Shown here: positions 13,842 through 22,884 of the stretch, in pieces
Position numbering within the stretch: the stretch's first letter is position 1
How the letters are laid out: each line of letters starts with the position of its first letter
From: Chloroflexota bacterium
Lineage (GTDB): Bacteria > Chloroflexota > Dehalococcoidia > Lucifugimonadales > Lucifugimonadaceae
Direction: 5' to 3'
NCBI GenBank assembly: GCA_002708145.1
Contig: PAOV01000017.1
Coordinates: forward strand, 51,398-93,584
Length of the DNA: 42,187 nucleotides
The notes under the pieces: model-generated
Told to the model about the DNA's origin: nothing
The model's input: only the letters and a program-made list of their open reading frames with translations
The model's database searches: none
Program-made: the position numbers and the translations under genes

Positions 13842-14693
13842 ATGAAAAAAACATCTTTATATGATTTTGTTTCTATTGGAAGCCTTTCGTATGATAGAAA
13901 TCAATATGACAAAATTGTCAACAACAAACTTGTTCCTGGTGGGGCTGTAGCTTACTCGGCAAAAACTTCTATTAATTTAGGACTTCAAACAGGAATTATT
14001 ACTTCCATCCATAAAGATTACCCACTTGAAAAAAATCTTGGTAAAGTAGATATTTTAACAAGAAATAAATCTGAAATTCCGATATTTCATAATTTTTTTT
14101 CTGGGCAAATTCGTCAACAAAAATTATTTGATTTCAGTACACGCATTAAAAAAAAAGACTTACCAGAAAGTGTATTTTCAAAGATTCTTTTTGTAGCACC
14201 ATTATTTGATGAAATTCCTACTGATTGTTCTGATTGGATTGATCATAAAATTTCTTGTTTAGTTCCTTCAGGTTGGTTTAGAGAAAAAAATAAAAATGGT
14301 AATATTTATCTGAAAAATAATATTAGAAAAATTCATGATGGTAAATGGGACATAATAGTCATTTCAAAAGATGAGCTAAAATCAACAAATGTCAAAATAT
14401 CAACTCTTAAGAAAAAATCTAGCTATCTTTGTATAACTAAAGGACATGATGGAGTTCAGATTATTTCAGGTAATGAAAATTTCACAGTACCTGCATTTGA
14501 AATAGGTCATAAAGATCTTAACGGTGCTGGAGATGTTTGGGCCGCTTCTTTCACTATAGCAATCTCACAAGGAAAAAATTCTTTGGAATCGGCATATTTT
14601 GCCAATGCTTGCTCAGCGATTTCTATTAAGTATGATGGCTTAAATTTCAACTTAAGGAATTCAGAAATTTATCGCTTACTTGATACTATATGA
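13842..14693 (+). CDS. PfkB-family (ribokinase-like) sugar kinase
   Basis: A 283-aa kinase of the ribokinase/PfkB fold. The N-terminal substrate motif is VPGGAVAYSA (31-40). The C-terminal PfkB signature 2 is DLNGAGDVWAASF (225-237), whose Asp231 is the catalytic base and whose GAGD forms the anion hole. LCITKGHDG is the strand before the nucleotide site. The protein is shorter than ribokinase (about 310 aa), and the lid region is reduced. The substrate (sugar, nucleoside or other) is not clear. It starts 11 nt after khpB and probably shares its transcript. Its 3' end overlaps the convergent thioredoxin gene by 25 nt. Confidence 0.82.
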   Translation: MKKTSLYDFVSIGSLSYDRNQYDKIVNNKLVPGGAVAYSAKTSINLGLQTGIITSIHKDYPLEKNLGKVDILTRNKSEIPIFHNFFSGQIRQQKLFDFSTRIKKKDLPESVFSKILFVAPLFDEIPTDCSDWIDHKISCLVPSGWFREKNKNGNIYLKNNIRKIHDGKWDIIVISKDELKSTNVKISTLKKKSSYLCITKGHDGVQIISGNENFTVPAFEIGHKDLNGAGDVWAASFTIAISQGKNSLESAYFANACSAISIKYDGLNFNLRNSEIYRLLDTI

Positions 14694-15184
14694 TTTTTAA
14701 TTTCATCAACTACATGGTTTTTATTAAGTAAACCCCCAGACTGCTTCCATATTACTATATTTTTATCCGATAGAATTATATAGCTCGGAGTAGTGAAAGC
14801 ATTTAAGTTTTTAATTATATCGAAATTTTTTTTATCACTTACATTAAGCCTAATCATTACGACATCTAAACTAAATTCATTATTTATGTCAACTTCTAAA
14901 TCTCTTATTATTGGTTCATTAATTATGCAACCTAAACATGTTTGTGAGTATACTTGAACGAACTTCACTTTATTAGCACTTAATATTTCGTTTGAATTTA
15001 TATTTTTGTCTGATTCTTTTGGAGAAAAAGAATTAATAAGTATAATTACCCCAAAAATAGTTATAAATAATAATATAAAAGAGATAAATTTATTCTTTGA
15101 TATTTTGAAAAAAATTAAAAGTAAAATTAGAGCTATTATTGGTGTAAAAATAATTAATGAATAGTGATTAATAAAGTTATCCAT
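14669..15184 (-). CDS. Membrane-anchored thioredoxin-like protein
   Basis: A 171-aa protein with two hydrophobic segments (about 8-27 and 33-52) followed by a thioredoxin fold. The redox motif is CLGC (Cys83, Cys86) and the cis-proline loop is TTPSY (Pro133). The domain probably faces outside and takes part in thiol-disulfide exchange or cytochrome/protein maturation. The WCGPC motif of ordinary thioredoxin is replaced by TCLGC, so it may be a specialised reductase. The start is 3 nt after the stop of the prenyltransferase gene, implying one operon. The partner is unknown. Confidence 0.75.
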   Translation of the reverse strand: MDNFINHYSLIIFTPIIALILLLIFFKISKNKFISFILLFITIFGVIILINSFSPKESDKNINSNEILSANKVKFVQVYSQTCLGCIINEPIIRDLEVDINNEFSLDVVMIRLNVSDKKNFDIIKNLNAFTTPSYIILSDKNIVIWKQSGGLLNKNHVVDEIKNHIVSSKR

Positions 15185-15187
15185 TAA

Positions 15188-16144
15188 TCAAATTCTTCCA
15201 AGCATAAGTATAGTAGACCCAGCTATTATCCATAAAATTATATTAATAATTGTAGGAAAATCAGATATTAAAATTTTTTCTGGGGTTTCTCCTTTATTGT
15301 CATGGTGAATTAAGTAGATATATCGTAATATTCCGAAAGCAACAAAAGGAATTGTTATCATCATAGAGTTATTTTCAGGTACATTAGAATTTGATTCAGA
15401 ATTAAATGAGTATAGAGTGTAACAAATAAGAGTTGCTGAGGAAACAACATTTAAAATACTTTCGAGAAATGGTATTGAATATTTACTTAACACTAATCTT
15501 TGTTTGTAATTAATAGGTTGCTTTAAATTTTTTATTTCGGACCTTCGTTTGCCGATAGCTAACATTAATGAACCGAGCCCAGTAACCACATAAAGCCATG
15601 GTGAAATAGTAAGGTCTAATTCTACCGGATTTTCATTAATTATAATTAGAGAATGGTCAATTGCAATCGATCCCATAATAGCTCTTATTACAAAACTTGC
15701 TGAAATGCATAAGATATCAACTATCGCTAAATTCTTAAGATATAAGCTATAAAGTATATTTAGTATTAAATATATAAAAGTGGCTAAGAACATCTGATAA
15801 GAAATAATAGTAGAAAAAATTAGACTAGAAGCAATTAGTATTGAAGCTATAACTATAGCTAAATTAATTGAAATATCACCTTTTGCAATGGGCCTATTTT
15901 TCTTTCTAGGATGATTTTTGTCCTGATTTATGTCTAGCAAGTCATTAATATAATATATTGCTGAAGACATAAGTATAGATATTAAAAAAGCAAATAGCGA
16001 TTTCAAAATTATTGCCATCATCCCAGAAATATCTTCTTGGTTAAACCAAATATTTATAGTGAAGAAAAGCGGAACTAAAACAAGAAAATTTTTAGTAATC
16101 TGCTGTGGTCGAGAGGTAATTAATATTTGCTTAATTTTTTTCAT
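15188..16144 (-). CDS. UbiA-family prenyltransferase, decaprenyl-phosphate phosphoribosyltransferase-like
   Basis: A 318-aa polytopic membrane enzyme with about nine helices. The first Asp-rich motif is YYINDLLDINQDKNHP (about 64-79) followed by KNRPIAKG. This N-D-x2-D-x3-D-x2-HP-x4-RPIA arrangement is that of DPPR synthase (mycobacterial Rv3806c/UbiA), which joins phosphoribosyl pyrophosphate to polyprenyl phosphate for arabinose-containing wall polymers. The second motif region is YSLYLKNLAIVDILC. Other UbiA enzymes use aromatic acceptors and generally differ around the RPIA block, so I favour the DPPR type, without certainty. It is divergent from tlyA and precedes the thioredoxin gene by 3 nt. 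Confidence 0.8.
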   Translation of the reverse strand: MKKIKQILITSRPQQITKNFLVLVPLFFTINIWFNQEDISGMMAIILKSLFAFLISILMSSAIYYINDLLDINQDKNHPRKKNRPIAKGDISINLAIVIASILIASSLIFSTIISYQMFLATFIYLILNILYSLYLKNLAIVDILCISASFVIRAIMGSIAIDHSLIIINENPVELDLTISPWLYVVTGLGSLMLAIGKRRSEIKNLKQPINYKQRLVLSKYSIPFLESILNVVSSATLICYTLYSFNSESNSNVPENNSMMITIPFVAFGILRYIYLIHHDNKGETPEKILISDFPTIINIILWIIAGSTILMLGRI

Positions 16145-16179
16145 TACTATATAGAGTTTACAATAATAAAATCAGATTA

Positions 16180-16188
16180 TGGTATAAA
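16180..16188 (+). promoter_or_regulatory. Extended -10 promoter of tlyA
   Basis: TGG-TATAAA is an extended -10, with a weak TTTACA (16157-16162) 20 nt further up. The predicted start near 16195 is about 10 nt before the ATG at 16205. This rules out the upstream in-frame ATG at 16127, which lies in the convergent space of the prenyltransferase gene. Confidence 0.5.
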
Positions 16189-16204
16189 ATGTTTTGTAAT
16201 TACA

Positions 16205-16942
16205 ATGGCAAAAAAAGAAAAACTTAAACTTAATGACCTTTTACTACAGAAAAACATAGTAAAAGATCTAAGACAAGCTGAAGCATTAATTCTATCTGGG
16301 AAAGTAATTTTAAATAATAGAAAAATTTCTCCTACACCTGGATTATTAGTTGATAAGAATATTGATTTGAAAATCCTTGATTCCCCAGACTTCGTTTCAA
16401 AGGGAGGTTATAAGCTTAAATTTGCTTTAGAAAAATTTAAAATAGATGTAGGTAATCTTACATGCTTAGATATTGGGTCTTCAACTGGTGGTTTTACTGA
16501 TTGCTTGATTAAAAATGGTGCAAAAAAAGTTTATTCTGTTGATGTAGGAAGAGGACAATTACATAATAATCTAAAGAATGACAAAAGAGTAATAAGTTTA
16601 GAAAAAACTAATGCAGCTTTTGGAATAAACATATCAGAATCTTTTGAATTTTTGGTAGCAGATGTATCATTTACCTCCTTGAGTACTGTTCTAAAGAAAA
16701 ATTTAATTCTCCTAAAAAAAAATGCAGGATTAATAGTATTATTAAAACCACAATTTGAAGCTAATAAAAATTTGGTGCCAAAAGGAGGTGTAGTAAAAGA
16801 TACTTCAGTTTATTCATCAGTTATTGGTAGATTTATTTTTTGGGCAATAAATAATAAACTCAGAGTATTGAATATTTCAAAGTATAATTACGATAAACAT
16901 AATATTAATACGGAGTTTTTAATTTATTTGAAAAAATATTAA
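16205..16942 (+). CDS. tlyA: TlyA-family rRNA 2'-O-methyltransferase / putative hemolysin
   Basis: A 245-aa protein with an N-terminal S4 RNA-binding domain (about 6-60: LKLNDLLLQKNIVKDLRQAEALILSG begins it) and an FtsJ-like Rossmann methyltransferase. The SAM site is LDIGSSTGGFTD (about 93-104) followed by YSVDVGRGQL. The K-D-K-E-type catalytic lysines fit GGYKL and LLKPQFE. In mycobacteria TlyA methylates 16S C1409 and 23S C1920 and its loss gives capreomycin resistance. The frame can extend upstream to 16127, but MAKKEKLKLN at 16205 matches the family start and sits just behind the promoter. Divergent from the prenyltransferase gene. Confidence 0.9.
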   Translation: MAKKEKLKLNDLLLQKNIVKDLRQAEALILSGKVILNNRKISPTPGLLVDKNIDLKILDSPDFVSKGGYKLKFALEKFKIDVGNLTCLDIGSSTGGFTDCLIKNGAKKVYSVDVGRGQLHNNLKNDKRVISLEKTNAAFGINISESFEFLVADVSFTSLSTVLKKNLILLKKNAGLIVLLKPQFEANKNLVPKGGVVKDTSVYSSVIGRFIFWAINNKLRVLNISKYNYDKHNINTEFLIYLKKY

Positions 16943-17029
16943 TTATTCTTTATATATTTTCTTGACCAAAATTCATTTCAAAGTTAGAGTGACAGTGTGT
17001 ATAAATTTTTTCTCTAATCATAAATCAAA

Positions 17030-18466
17030 TTGACAAAAATAAATTATTTCAATAGACCAGATAAACCTCATGAAGAATGTGGTATTGTTGGAGTATACAA
17101 TCCTAAAAAAAATGTTGCTAAGGACTTGTTTTTTGGTTTATTTTCTTTACAACATAGAGGACAAGAAAGTGCTGGAATAGCTACTTCTTCAGGCTTTGGT
17201 ATTAGTTTGGAAGCAAATATGGGGCTAGTTTCTCAAGTATTTAATGAAGAAAATATCTCTAAACTACAAGGAGGTATTGGTATTGGTCATACCAGATACT
17301 CAACAATGGGAGGAAGTAAAAAAAATAATGCTCAACCATTAGTAACCTCAGGGTTAAGAGGGGAAATAGCTATAGGGCATAATGGAAATGTTATAAACGC
17401 CTCTGAATTAAGAGAAGAACTGGCTATAGAATTTGGCTCTACTTTCGAAAGGTCATCAGATACCGAAGTAATCCTAGAGATGTTTGCAAATGCCCCTGGA
17501 AAAAACTGGTTTGAAATATCATCTTACGTTATGAGGAGACTAAAGGGTGCTTATTCCTTAGTAGTTATGAATGATAATGAACTTATCGCAATTAGAGACC
17601 CACTGGGTATTAGACCATTATGTTTAGGAAAACTTGAAGATGGATGGGTTGTAGCTTCAGAAAGTTCAGCTCTTGATAATTTGGGAGCCGAATTTATAAG
17701 AGAGATTGAAAATGGAGAGACTTTAGTTATAAACTCTGACGGAATAAAGTCAAAAATATGGAATGGTTCAAGTAAAAATCATAAAATGTGTGTTTTTGAA
17801 CATATTTATTTTGCCCGACCCGATTCTATACTAAACGGTGAACTTGCTTATGAAACTAGATTTAGGTTAGGTTCTCAATTATTCAAAGAACATCCGGTGG
17901 AGGCTGATATTGTTGTAGGGATTCCAGATTCTTCTACACCCCACGCTGCAGGCTTAGCTGCAGAATCTAAAATTCCCTATTCTGATGCAATTATTAGAAA
18001 CAGATACGTTGGGAGAACTTTCATAAATCCTGATCAAAACTCTAGAGATACTAATGTTGCTAATAAATTTAATCCTATGAAAGAAATTATTCAAGGTAAG
18101 CGCTTAATTGTTGTTGATGATTCGATAGTTAGAAGTACTACAATTAAGAAGGTTATTGCAATGTTAAGAAAGGCTGGGGCAAAAGAAATACATGTTAGAG
18201 TTGCTTCCCCTCCTATAAAATCTACATGTCATTTTGGAGTAGATATGGCAACTCTAAGTCAACTAATTGCTGCAAACAAAACTATTGATGAGATAAGAGA
18301 CTTGATTCAAGCAGATAGCTTAGCATATCTATCTGTTGAAGGCTTAGAGAAGGCAACAAAATCTAAAAAATCTGAATATTGTAAAGGTTGTTTTACAGGT
18401 AAATATCCCATACCAGTACAACTCGAAATGGATAAACTCACCTTAGAAAAAGAAATAAAAATATGA
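17030..18466 (+). CDS. purF: Amidophosphoribosyltransferase PurF
   Basis: First step of purine synthesis: PRPP + glutamine gives phosphoribosylamine (478 aa). The N-terminal nucleophile is Cys17 (HEECGIVGVY), exposed after removal of a 16-residue propeptide. The PRPP loop is VVDDSIVRSTT (about 363-373). Four cysteines at 254, 400, 451 and 454 (the last two in CKGC) match the spacing of the [4Fe-4S] ligands of Bacillus subtilis PurF, so this is the oxygen-sensitive, propeptide-bearing type. The start is TTG; a TAA lies three codons upstream in frame, and no ATG occurs nearby, so TTG is forced. TATAAA at 17000-17005 is a possible -10. First gene of purF-purM-purH. Confidence 0.95.
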   Translation: MTKINYFNRPDKPHEECGIVGVYNPKKNVAKDLFFGLFSLQHRGQESAGIATSSGFGISLEANMGLVSQVFNEENISKLQGGIGIGHTRYSTMGGSKKNNAQPLVTSGLRGEIAIGHNGNVINASELREELAIEFGSTFERSSDTEVILEMFANAPGKNWFEISSYVMRRLKGAYSLVVMNDNELIAIRDPLGIRPLCLGKLEDGWVVASESSALDNLGAEFIREIENGETLVINSDGIKSKIWNGSSKNHKMCVFEHIYFARPDSILNGELAYETRFRLGSQLFKEHPVEADIVVGIPDSSTPHAAGLAAESKIPYSDAIIRNRYVGRTFINPDQNSRDTNVANKFNPMKEIIQGKRLIVVDDSIVRSTTIKKVIAMLRKAGAKEIHVRVASPPIKSTCHFGVDMATLSQLIAANKTIDEIRDLIQADSLAYLSVEGLEKATKSKKSEYCKGCFTGKYPIPVQLEMDKLTLEKEIKI

Positions 18467-19500
18467 AAAGTAAAAAAGATTCAAAAACATATTTGGAATC
18501 AGGAGTCGACTTAGTTAAAGCTAAAATTTTAAAAGAATCAATCAAAGATATTGCTGAATCTTCTTTTAATCAAAATGTAATTTCTGGGCCGGGAGCTTTT
18601 GGTGGAGTGTTTAATCATGATGATTCTGGGGACGATTATTTAGTATCAAGTACTGACGGAGTTGGAACTAAACTAAGAATTGCTAATTTATTAAATAGTC
18701 ATTTTACTGTTGGAGAAAGTATAGTAAATCATTGTATTAATGATATTTTGCCTGCGGGAGCCAGACCTTTATTTTTTTTAGATTATATAGGAGCTAATGG
18801 ATTTGACGCAGATAAAGTCCAAGAGATAGTGAAAGGTATTTCATATGCTTGTAAACAGGCTAATTGTGTTCTTTTAGGTGGAGAAACAGCCTCAATGCCA
18901 GATACATACAATAATGAAGATTATGATCTAGTTGGTTTTATTGTTGGAAAAGTAAAAAAAGTAAATTATTTATCACCTTCGAAAACAAAAGCAGGAGACT
19001 TGATTTTAGGATTACCTTCAAATGGGTTGCATACTAATGGATATTCTTTAGTAAGAAATATTTTTGATACAGAGAATAACCCTGATAATTTAAATGAGTT
19101 AGTTCCAAACACATATCAAAAATTAGGAGAAATACTTTTACTCCCACACAAAAGCTATTTGAGTGATCTATCTCCGATATTAAAAAAAATCAATGGACTT
19201 TCTCATATAACCGGGGGCGGATTCTTTAAAAATATACCAAGGTCAATAGACGAAAATTTATCAGCTGAAATAGAATTAAGTAGTTGGAAAACCCCGCCAA
19301 TATACGACTTTATTCAAGACCAAGGTAACGTTGATCTGGATGAAATGTATAGAGTCTTTAATATGGGAATTGGTATGGCGGTTATTATTAATCCAGATAA
19401 ATTTGATGAGATAAAGAAGCAGTTACCTGATTCAATTTTAATTGGGAAACTAGTAGAAAATTTCAATGAAAAAAACAATGTAAAATTAATTGGTTTGTAG
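18463..19500 (+). CDS. purM: Phosphoribosylformylglycinamidine cyclo-ligase PurM (AIR synthetase)
   Basis: A 345-aa ATP-dependent cyclase that converts FGAM to AIR in purine synthesis. Motifs: SGPGAFGGVF near 45, STDGVGTKL near 65 (ATP/metal site), GGETASMPDTY near 140 and HITGGGFFKNIPR near 247. Length is normal. The ATG overlaps the purF stop by 4 nt (ATGA), showing translational coupling. Confidence 0.96.
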   Translation: MKSKKDSKTYLESGVDLVKAKILKESIKDIAESSFNQNVISGPGAFGGVFNHDDSGDDYLVSSTDGVGTKLRIANLLNSHFTVGESIVNHCINDILPAGARPLFFLDYIGANGFDADKVQEIVKGISYACKQANCVLLGGETASMPDTYNNEDYDLVGFIVGKVKKVNYLSPSKTKAGDLILGLPSNGLHTNGYSLVRNIFDTENNPDNLNELVPNTYQKLGEILLLPHKSYLSDLSPILKKINGLSHITGGGFFKNIPRSIDENLSAEIELSSWKTPPIYDFIQDQGNVDLDEMYRVFNMGIGMAVIINPDKFDEIKKQLPDSILIGKLVENFNEKNNVKLIGL

Positions 19501-19506
19501 AACGAC

Positions 19507-19514
19507 AAGGAGGG
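19507..19514 (+). promoter_or_regulatory. Shine-Dalgarno deciding the TTG start of purH
   Basis: AAGGAGGG ends 4 nt before the TTG at 19519. It lies in the 18-nt gap after purM and supports TTG as a genuine initiator. Confidence 0.8.
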
Positions 19515-19518
19515 TAAT

Positions 19519-21033
19519 TTGAGAGCTTTAATTTCTGTTTCCGATAAATATAATCTTAAATTTTTAGCTGAAGAATTTATGGATCTAGATATTGAAATTA
19601 TTAGTACTGGAGGTACAGCAAATCATCTTAGAGAATTAGGAGTAGAAGTTATAGATGTGAGTACGGTCACAGGTTTTCCGGAGATATTAGACGGTAGAGT
19701 TAAGACATTAAATCCTTTTATACACGGAGGTCTTTTAGCCAAAAATTCTGATCCAAATCATATAAATGAAATTAATAAATATGCCATAAAAAAAATTGAT
19801 ATTGTAATAAATAATTTATACCCATTTAATAAAACAATCTCTAACAAGGACATCGATATTAACAAAGCATTGGAGAATATAGATATAGGGGGACCAGCTA
19901 TGACTAGAGCTGCTGCAAAAAATTTTGAAGATGTTCTTATTGTGGTTGACCCTTTAGATTATGAAGAAGTTGTTAAGCAGATAAGAAACAAAAGTATTTC
20001 TTTAGATTATAGAAAACATCTAGCTTCAAAGGCGTTTCAACATACTGCCGCATATGATGCAAATATATCAAATTTTCTTGATAAAGAAGAATTAAGTTTT
20101 CCTAATGAACTGTCAATGACATGGAAAAAAATATCCTCTACAAGATATGGTGAAAATCCTCACCAGAAATCAGCAATATACTCTAACATTAATGAAAATC
20201 ATGGAGTAGTTAACTCAAAACTCCTTCATGGATTGGATATGTCATATCTTAATTATTTTGATGCTGATGCTGCATGGGAAATTGTTAATCAATACTCCAA
20301 TCATTGTGTCTCTATAATTAAACATGCAAATCCATGTGGATTATCTACTAACAAAAATCAAACCCAAGCTTATTTGAATGCTTTTTCTGGTGATAAAATA
20401 TCAGCCTTTGGTGGAATTGTAGGTTTTAACTCTAATGTAACTTACGATACTGCCTTAGCAATGAAAGACATACTATATGACGTAATTGTAGCTCCGGGAT
20501 ATGAAGATTCTGCGTTACAGCTATTAAAGCAAAGAAAACGTACAAGGATACTTGAAGTCTCAAGTACAAATAAGCATATTTTGCAAATTAAGAATATATC
20601 TGGTGGTATCATTGTTCAGGAAAAAGATAAAAAAATTGATAAATTTGAAGACTGGAAATGTGTAACTAAAGAAAGGCCTTCAAAAAAAAATATTATTGAT
20701 ATGGAATTTGCTTGGAAGGCATGTAAATATATTCATTCAAATGCAATAGTATTTGCTAAAGATCAAATGATTAAGGGAATGGGAGCCGGTCAACCAAACA
20801 GGGCTATAAGTGTTTATCTTGCAGGTAAAAATCTAAATAATAAGGATAAAAACTATGTGATGGCCAGTGATGCCTTTTTCCCTTTTCCAGATGGTATAGA
20901 ATTAGCCCACAGGTATGGTGCTTCTATAGTTATCCAGCCTGGAGGTTCTATTAATGATAAGAAAGTTATAGAATGTGCTGATAAACTAGGGTTAGTTATG
21001 ATGTTTACTAATACTAGGCATTTTCTACATTAG
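19519..21033 (+). CDS. purH: Bifunctional AICAR transformylase / IMP cyclohydrolase PurH
   Basis: A 504-aa enzyme of the last two steps to IMP. The N-terminal MGS-like IMP cyclohydrolase domain has ISTGGTANHL (28-37) and TGFPEILDGRVKTLNP (about 52-67). The C-terminal transformylase domain has RYGENPHQ (about 210-217), KHANPCGL with the catalytic Lys-His pair (about 268-275), and SDAFFPFPDG near the end. Length is slightly below the usual 510-530 aa with all signatures present. Start TTG with a strong ribosome site. No purN lies between purM and purH, where it commonly occurs. Confidence 0.96.
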   Translation: MRALISVSDKYNLKFLAEEFMDLDIEIISTGGTANHLRELGVEVIDVSTVTGFPEILDGRVKTLNPFIHGGLLAKNSDPNHINEINKYAIKKIDIVINNLYPFNKTISNKDIDINKALENIDIGGPAMTRAAAKNFEDVLIVVDPLDYEEVVKQIRNKSISLDYRKHLASKAFQHTAAYDANISNFLDKEELSFPNELSMTWKKISSTRYGENPHQKSAIYSNINENHGVVNSKLLHGLDMSYLNYFDADAAWEIVNQYSNHCVSIIKHANPCGLSTNKNQTQAYLNAFSGDKISAFGGIVGFNSNVTYDTALAMKDILYDVIVAPGYEDSALQLLKQRKRTRILEVSSTNKHILQIKNISGGIIVQEKDKKIDKFEDWKCVTKERPSKKNIIDMEFAWKACKYIHSNAIVFAKDQMIKGMGAGQPNRAISVYLAGKNLNNKDKNYVMASDAFFPFPDGIELAHRYGASIVIQPGGSINDKKVIECADKLGLVMMFTNTRHFLH

Positions 21034-21040
21034 TTTTGTT

Positions 21041-21754
21041 ATGAGTAAGAAAAGTATAGATATAGTTATACCTGTTTTAAATGAAGAAAAGTCTCTACCC
21101 ATTTGTTTAAAAAAAATATTAAAATATATAAAAACTCACACACAATATAATTGGAGTATAATCATCGCTGATAATGGTTCTGTAGACTCAACCAATAAAA
21201 TAGCTAATTCATACTCTCAAAAATATAAAAATATTTCTCTGATTTCTTTATCTAAGCGAGGTAGAGGAAGAGCTCTGAAAAAAGCTTGGCTTTCATCAAA
21301 AGCTGATGTTAGTATGTATATGGATGTAGATTTATCTACTAGTCTTGAATTTACTATATCGTTAGCAGATGCAATTACGAAAAAAAATTATGATGTCGCA
21401 ATAGGTTCTAGGCTCCACAAAAAATCAAAAGTAATTGGTAGAACTCTCAAGCGAGAATTTACTTCTAGAGCATATAACCTATTAATACATATAATATTCC
21501 CATTTCCTGGTTTTAAAGATGCTCAGTGTGGATTTAAGGCTATCTCTAAAAATGTAAAGAAAAACCTTTTGCCTCAAATAAAAGATAATGAATGGTTTTT
21601 TGATACCGAATTATTATTGTTATCAAAAAAGCATAGGTATAGAATTTCAGAGATACCAGTGATATGGAAAGATGATCCAGACACCAGGGTAAAAGTAATT
21701 TCTACAGCATGGAAAGATATTAAAGGCCTACTTAGAGTAAGATTTAATTTTTAG
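21041..21754 (+). CDS. GT2 glycosyltransferase, polyprenyl-phosphate sugar transferase-like
   Basis: A 237-aa GT-A fold enzyme. The N-terminal strand VIPVLNEEKSLP and ADNGSVDSTNKIA bind the nucleotide sugar; the metal-binding DxD is MDVDLST (Asp95, Asp97). DAQCGFKAISK and the DTELLLLSKK block near 190 are typical of the DPM1/DPG synthase branch, which loads a sugar onto a polyprenyl phosphate carrier for wall or glycoprotein building. No C-terminal membrane helices are present, as in soluble or peripheral DPM1 forms. It starts 7 nt after purH and probably shares the transcript. The sugar is unknown. Confidence 0.82.
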   Translation: MSKKSIDIVIPVLNEEKSLPICLKKILKYIKTHTQYNWSIIIADNGSVDSTNKIANSYSQKYKNISLISLSKRGRGRALKKAWLSSKADVSMYMDVDLSTSLEFTISLADAITKKNYDVAIGSRLHKKSKVIGRTLKREFTSRAYNLLIHIIFPFPGFKDAQCGFKAISKNVKKNLLPQIKDNEWFFDTELLLLSKKHRYRISEIPVIWKDDPDTRVKVISTAWKDIKGLLRVRFNF

Positions 21755-21774
21755 AAAAATCTCAGGTAACGTTT

Positions 21775-21780
21775 TATAAA
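21775..21780 (+). promoter_or_regulatory. Candidate -10 box of the nicotinate phosphoribosyltransferase gene
   Basis: TATAAA ends 12 nt before the ATG at 21793, predicting a leader of about 6 nt and no ribosome binding site. No clear -35 was found, so this is moderate evidence. Confidence 0.35.
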
Positions 21781-21792
21781 TAAAATATAAGT

Positions 21793-22884
21793 ATGACATC
21801 ATTAAATGATCAAGATAAATTTCAATCACCTTTTGTAACATATAATTCTGTAGTTACAGGTGCTACAGCTGATAACGAATTAACTAGATCAATGACAATT
21901 TTGAGGAATGAAGGTATAAACCCCTTAGTTGCCATAGAAATTGCTTCTGAATCTGATGGAGTTTTATGTGGAGTTACTGAAATACAAACTTGGCTAAGAG
22001 ATTGGTTATTTTCTTTACCAAAAAATACTAGAGGGCTTTGGTCTGTCCAAGAAGGTAGCGATATAAAAAAAGGAGAAGTAGTAGTAAGGATAGTTGGGCC
22101 ATATGCCTCTTTTGGTTTATATGAAACAGCAATATTAGGTGCTCTGTCATCATCTTCAGGTTGGGCAACTGCATCTAAAGAATGTGTTAAGGCTGCTAAG
22201 GATATTCCAGTTGTTTGTATGGGTGCTAGAAATATACATCCTCAAGTTGTTGGCATAATGGATTATTCAGCTAGAATAGGTGGTTGCGCAGCAACTTCTA
22301 CTGCAGTCGGCTCAGATTTACATGGAGGAACTCCATCTGGGACAATGCCACATTCTATGATTCTATTGTTTGGGGATACATTGAGAGCTGTTTTAGCTTT
22401 TGATAAACATATGGCTGCAGATGTCCCTAGAGTGGCACTTGTTGATACTTTTAGAGATGAAGCTCAAGAATCAGTAGAGATAGCTAGATCACTTAAGAGA
22501 AAATTAAGAGGAATTAGACTTGATACACCTAAGGAACGAGGTGGTGTTACACCAAGTATGGTTTTCGAAATTCAATCGAGATTAAGAAATGAAGGATTTG
22601 ATAATGTTGATATATATGTTAGTGGAGGTTTAAATCCAGAAAGAATAGCTGAATTTGTAGAAAGTAATGCACCTGTTATTGGCTTTGGAGTAGGGAATTT
22701 TATCGCATCTGCAAGCCCTTTATCATTCACCGCAGATATAAAAGCAATACAATCTGACAAATTGAAATCTGATTTTAGTAATGTAGATGATGTTGATCAA
22801 ATCATAGAAAATTTTATACCTATTTCAAAAAGAGGTAGACTACCTGGACTTACAAATAACAATAAGTTAATTAGGTTATTTTAA
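21793..22884 (+). CDS. Nicotinate phosphoribosyltransferase-like enzyme
   Basis: A 363-aa protein of the NAPRTase family, short archaeal-like type. It should join nicotinate to PRPP, giving nicotinate mononucleotide for NAD salvage. The N-terminal part (about 20-110) is the QPRTase-N-type domain (VVTGATADNELTRS). The barrel holds MGARNIHPQ (147-155), HGGTPSGTMPHS (about 183-194, a signature of the family), LVDTFRDEAQE and YVSGGLNPERI. The phosphoribosyl site FGVGNF lies near residue 300. Together with nadE in this window it covers two NAD supply steps. Its 3' end overlaps convergent tilS by 9 nt. The family is secure; nicotinate over nicotinamide is inference. Confidence 0.85.
   Translation: MTSLNDQDKFQSPFVTYNSVVTGATADNELTRSMTILRNEGINPLVAIEIASESDGVLCGVTEIQTWLRDWLFSLPKNTRGLWSVQEGSDIKKGEVVVRIVGPYASFGLYETAILGALSSSSGWATASKECVKAAKDIPVVCMGARNIHPQVVGIMDYSARIGGCAATSTAVGSDLHGGTPSGTMPHSMILLFGDTLRAVLAFDKHMAADVPRVALVDTFRDEAQESVEIARSLKRKLRGIRLDTPKERGGVTPSMVFEIQSRLRNEGFDNVDIYVSGGLNPERIAEFVESNAPVIGFGVGNFIASASPLSFTADIKAIQSDKLKSDFSNVDDVDQIIENFIPISKRGRLPGLTNNNKLIRLF

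Noticed and set aside
16127..16204. Longer N-terminus for TlyA
   Set aside because: The added residues do not fit the S4 domain start, and an extended -10 at 16180-16188 places transcription downstream of the upper ATG.
16930..16961. Hairpin after tlyA as a terminator
   Set aside because: The inverted arms are pure A/T with a long loop; such pairs are expected by chance in this DNA.
16943..17029. Purine riboswitch before purF
   Set aside because: The 87-nt gap has no three-helix purine aptamer pattern that I could see and holds a promoter-like -10.
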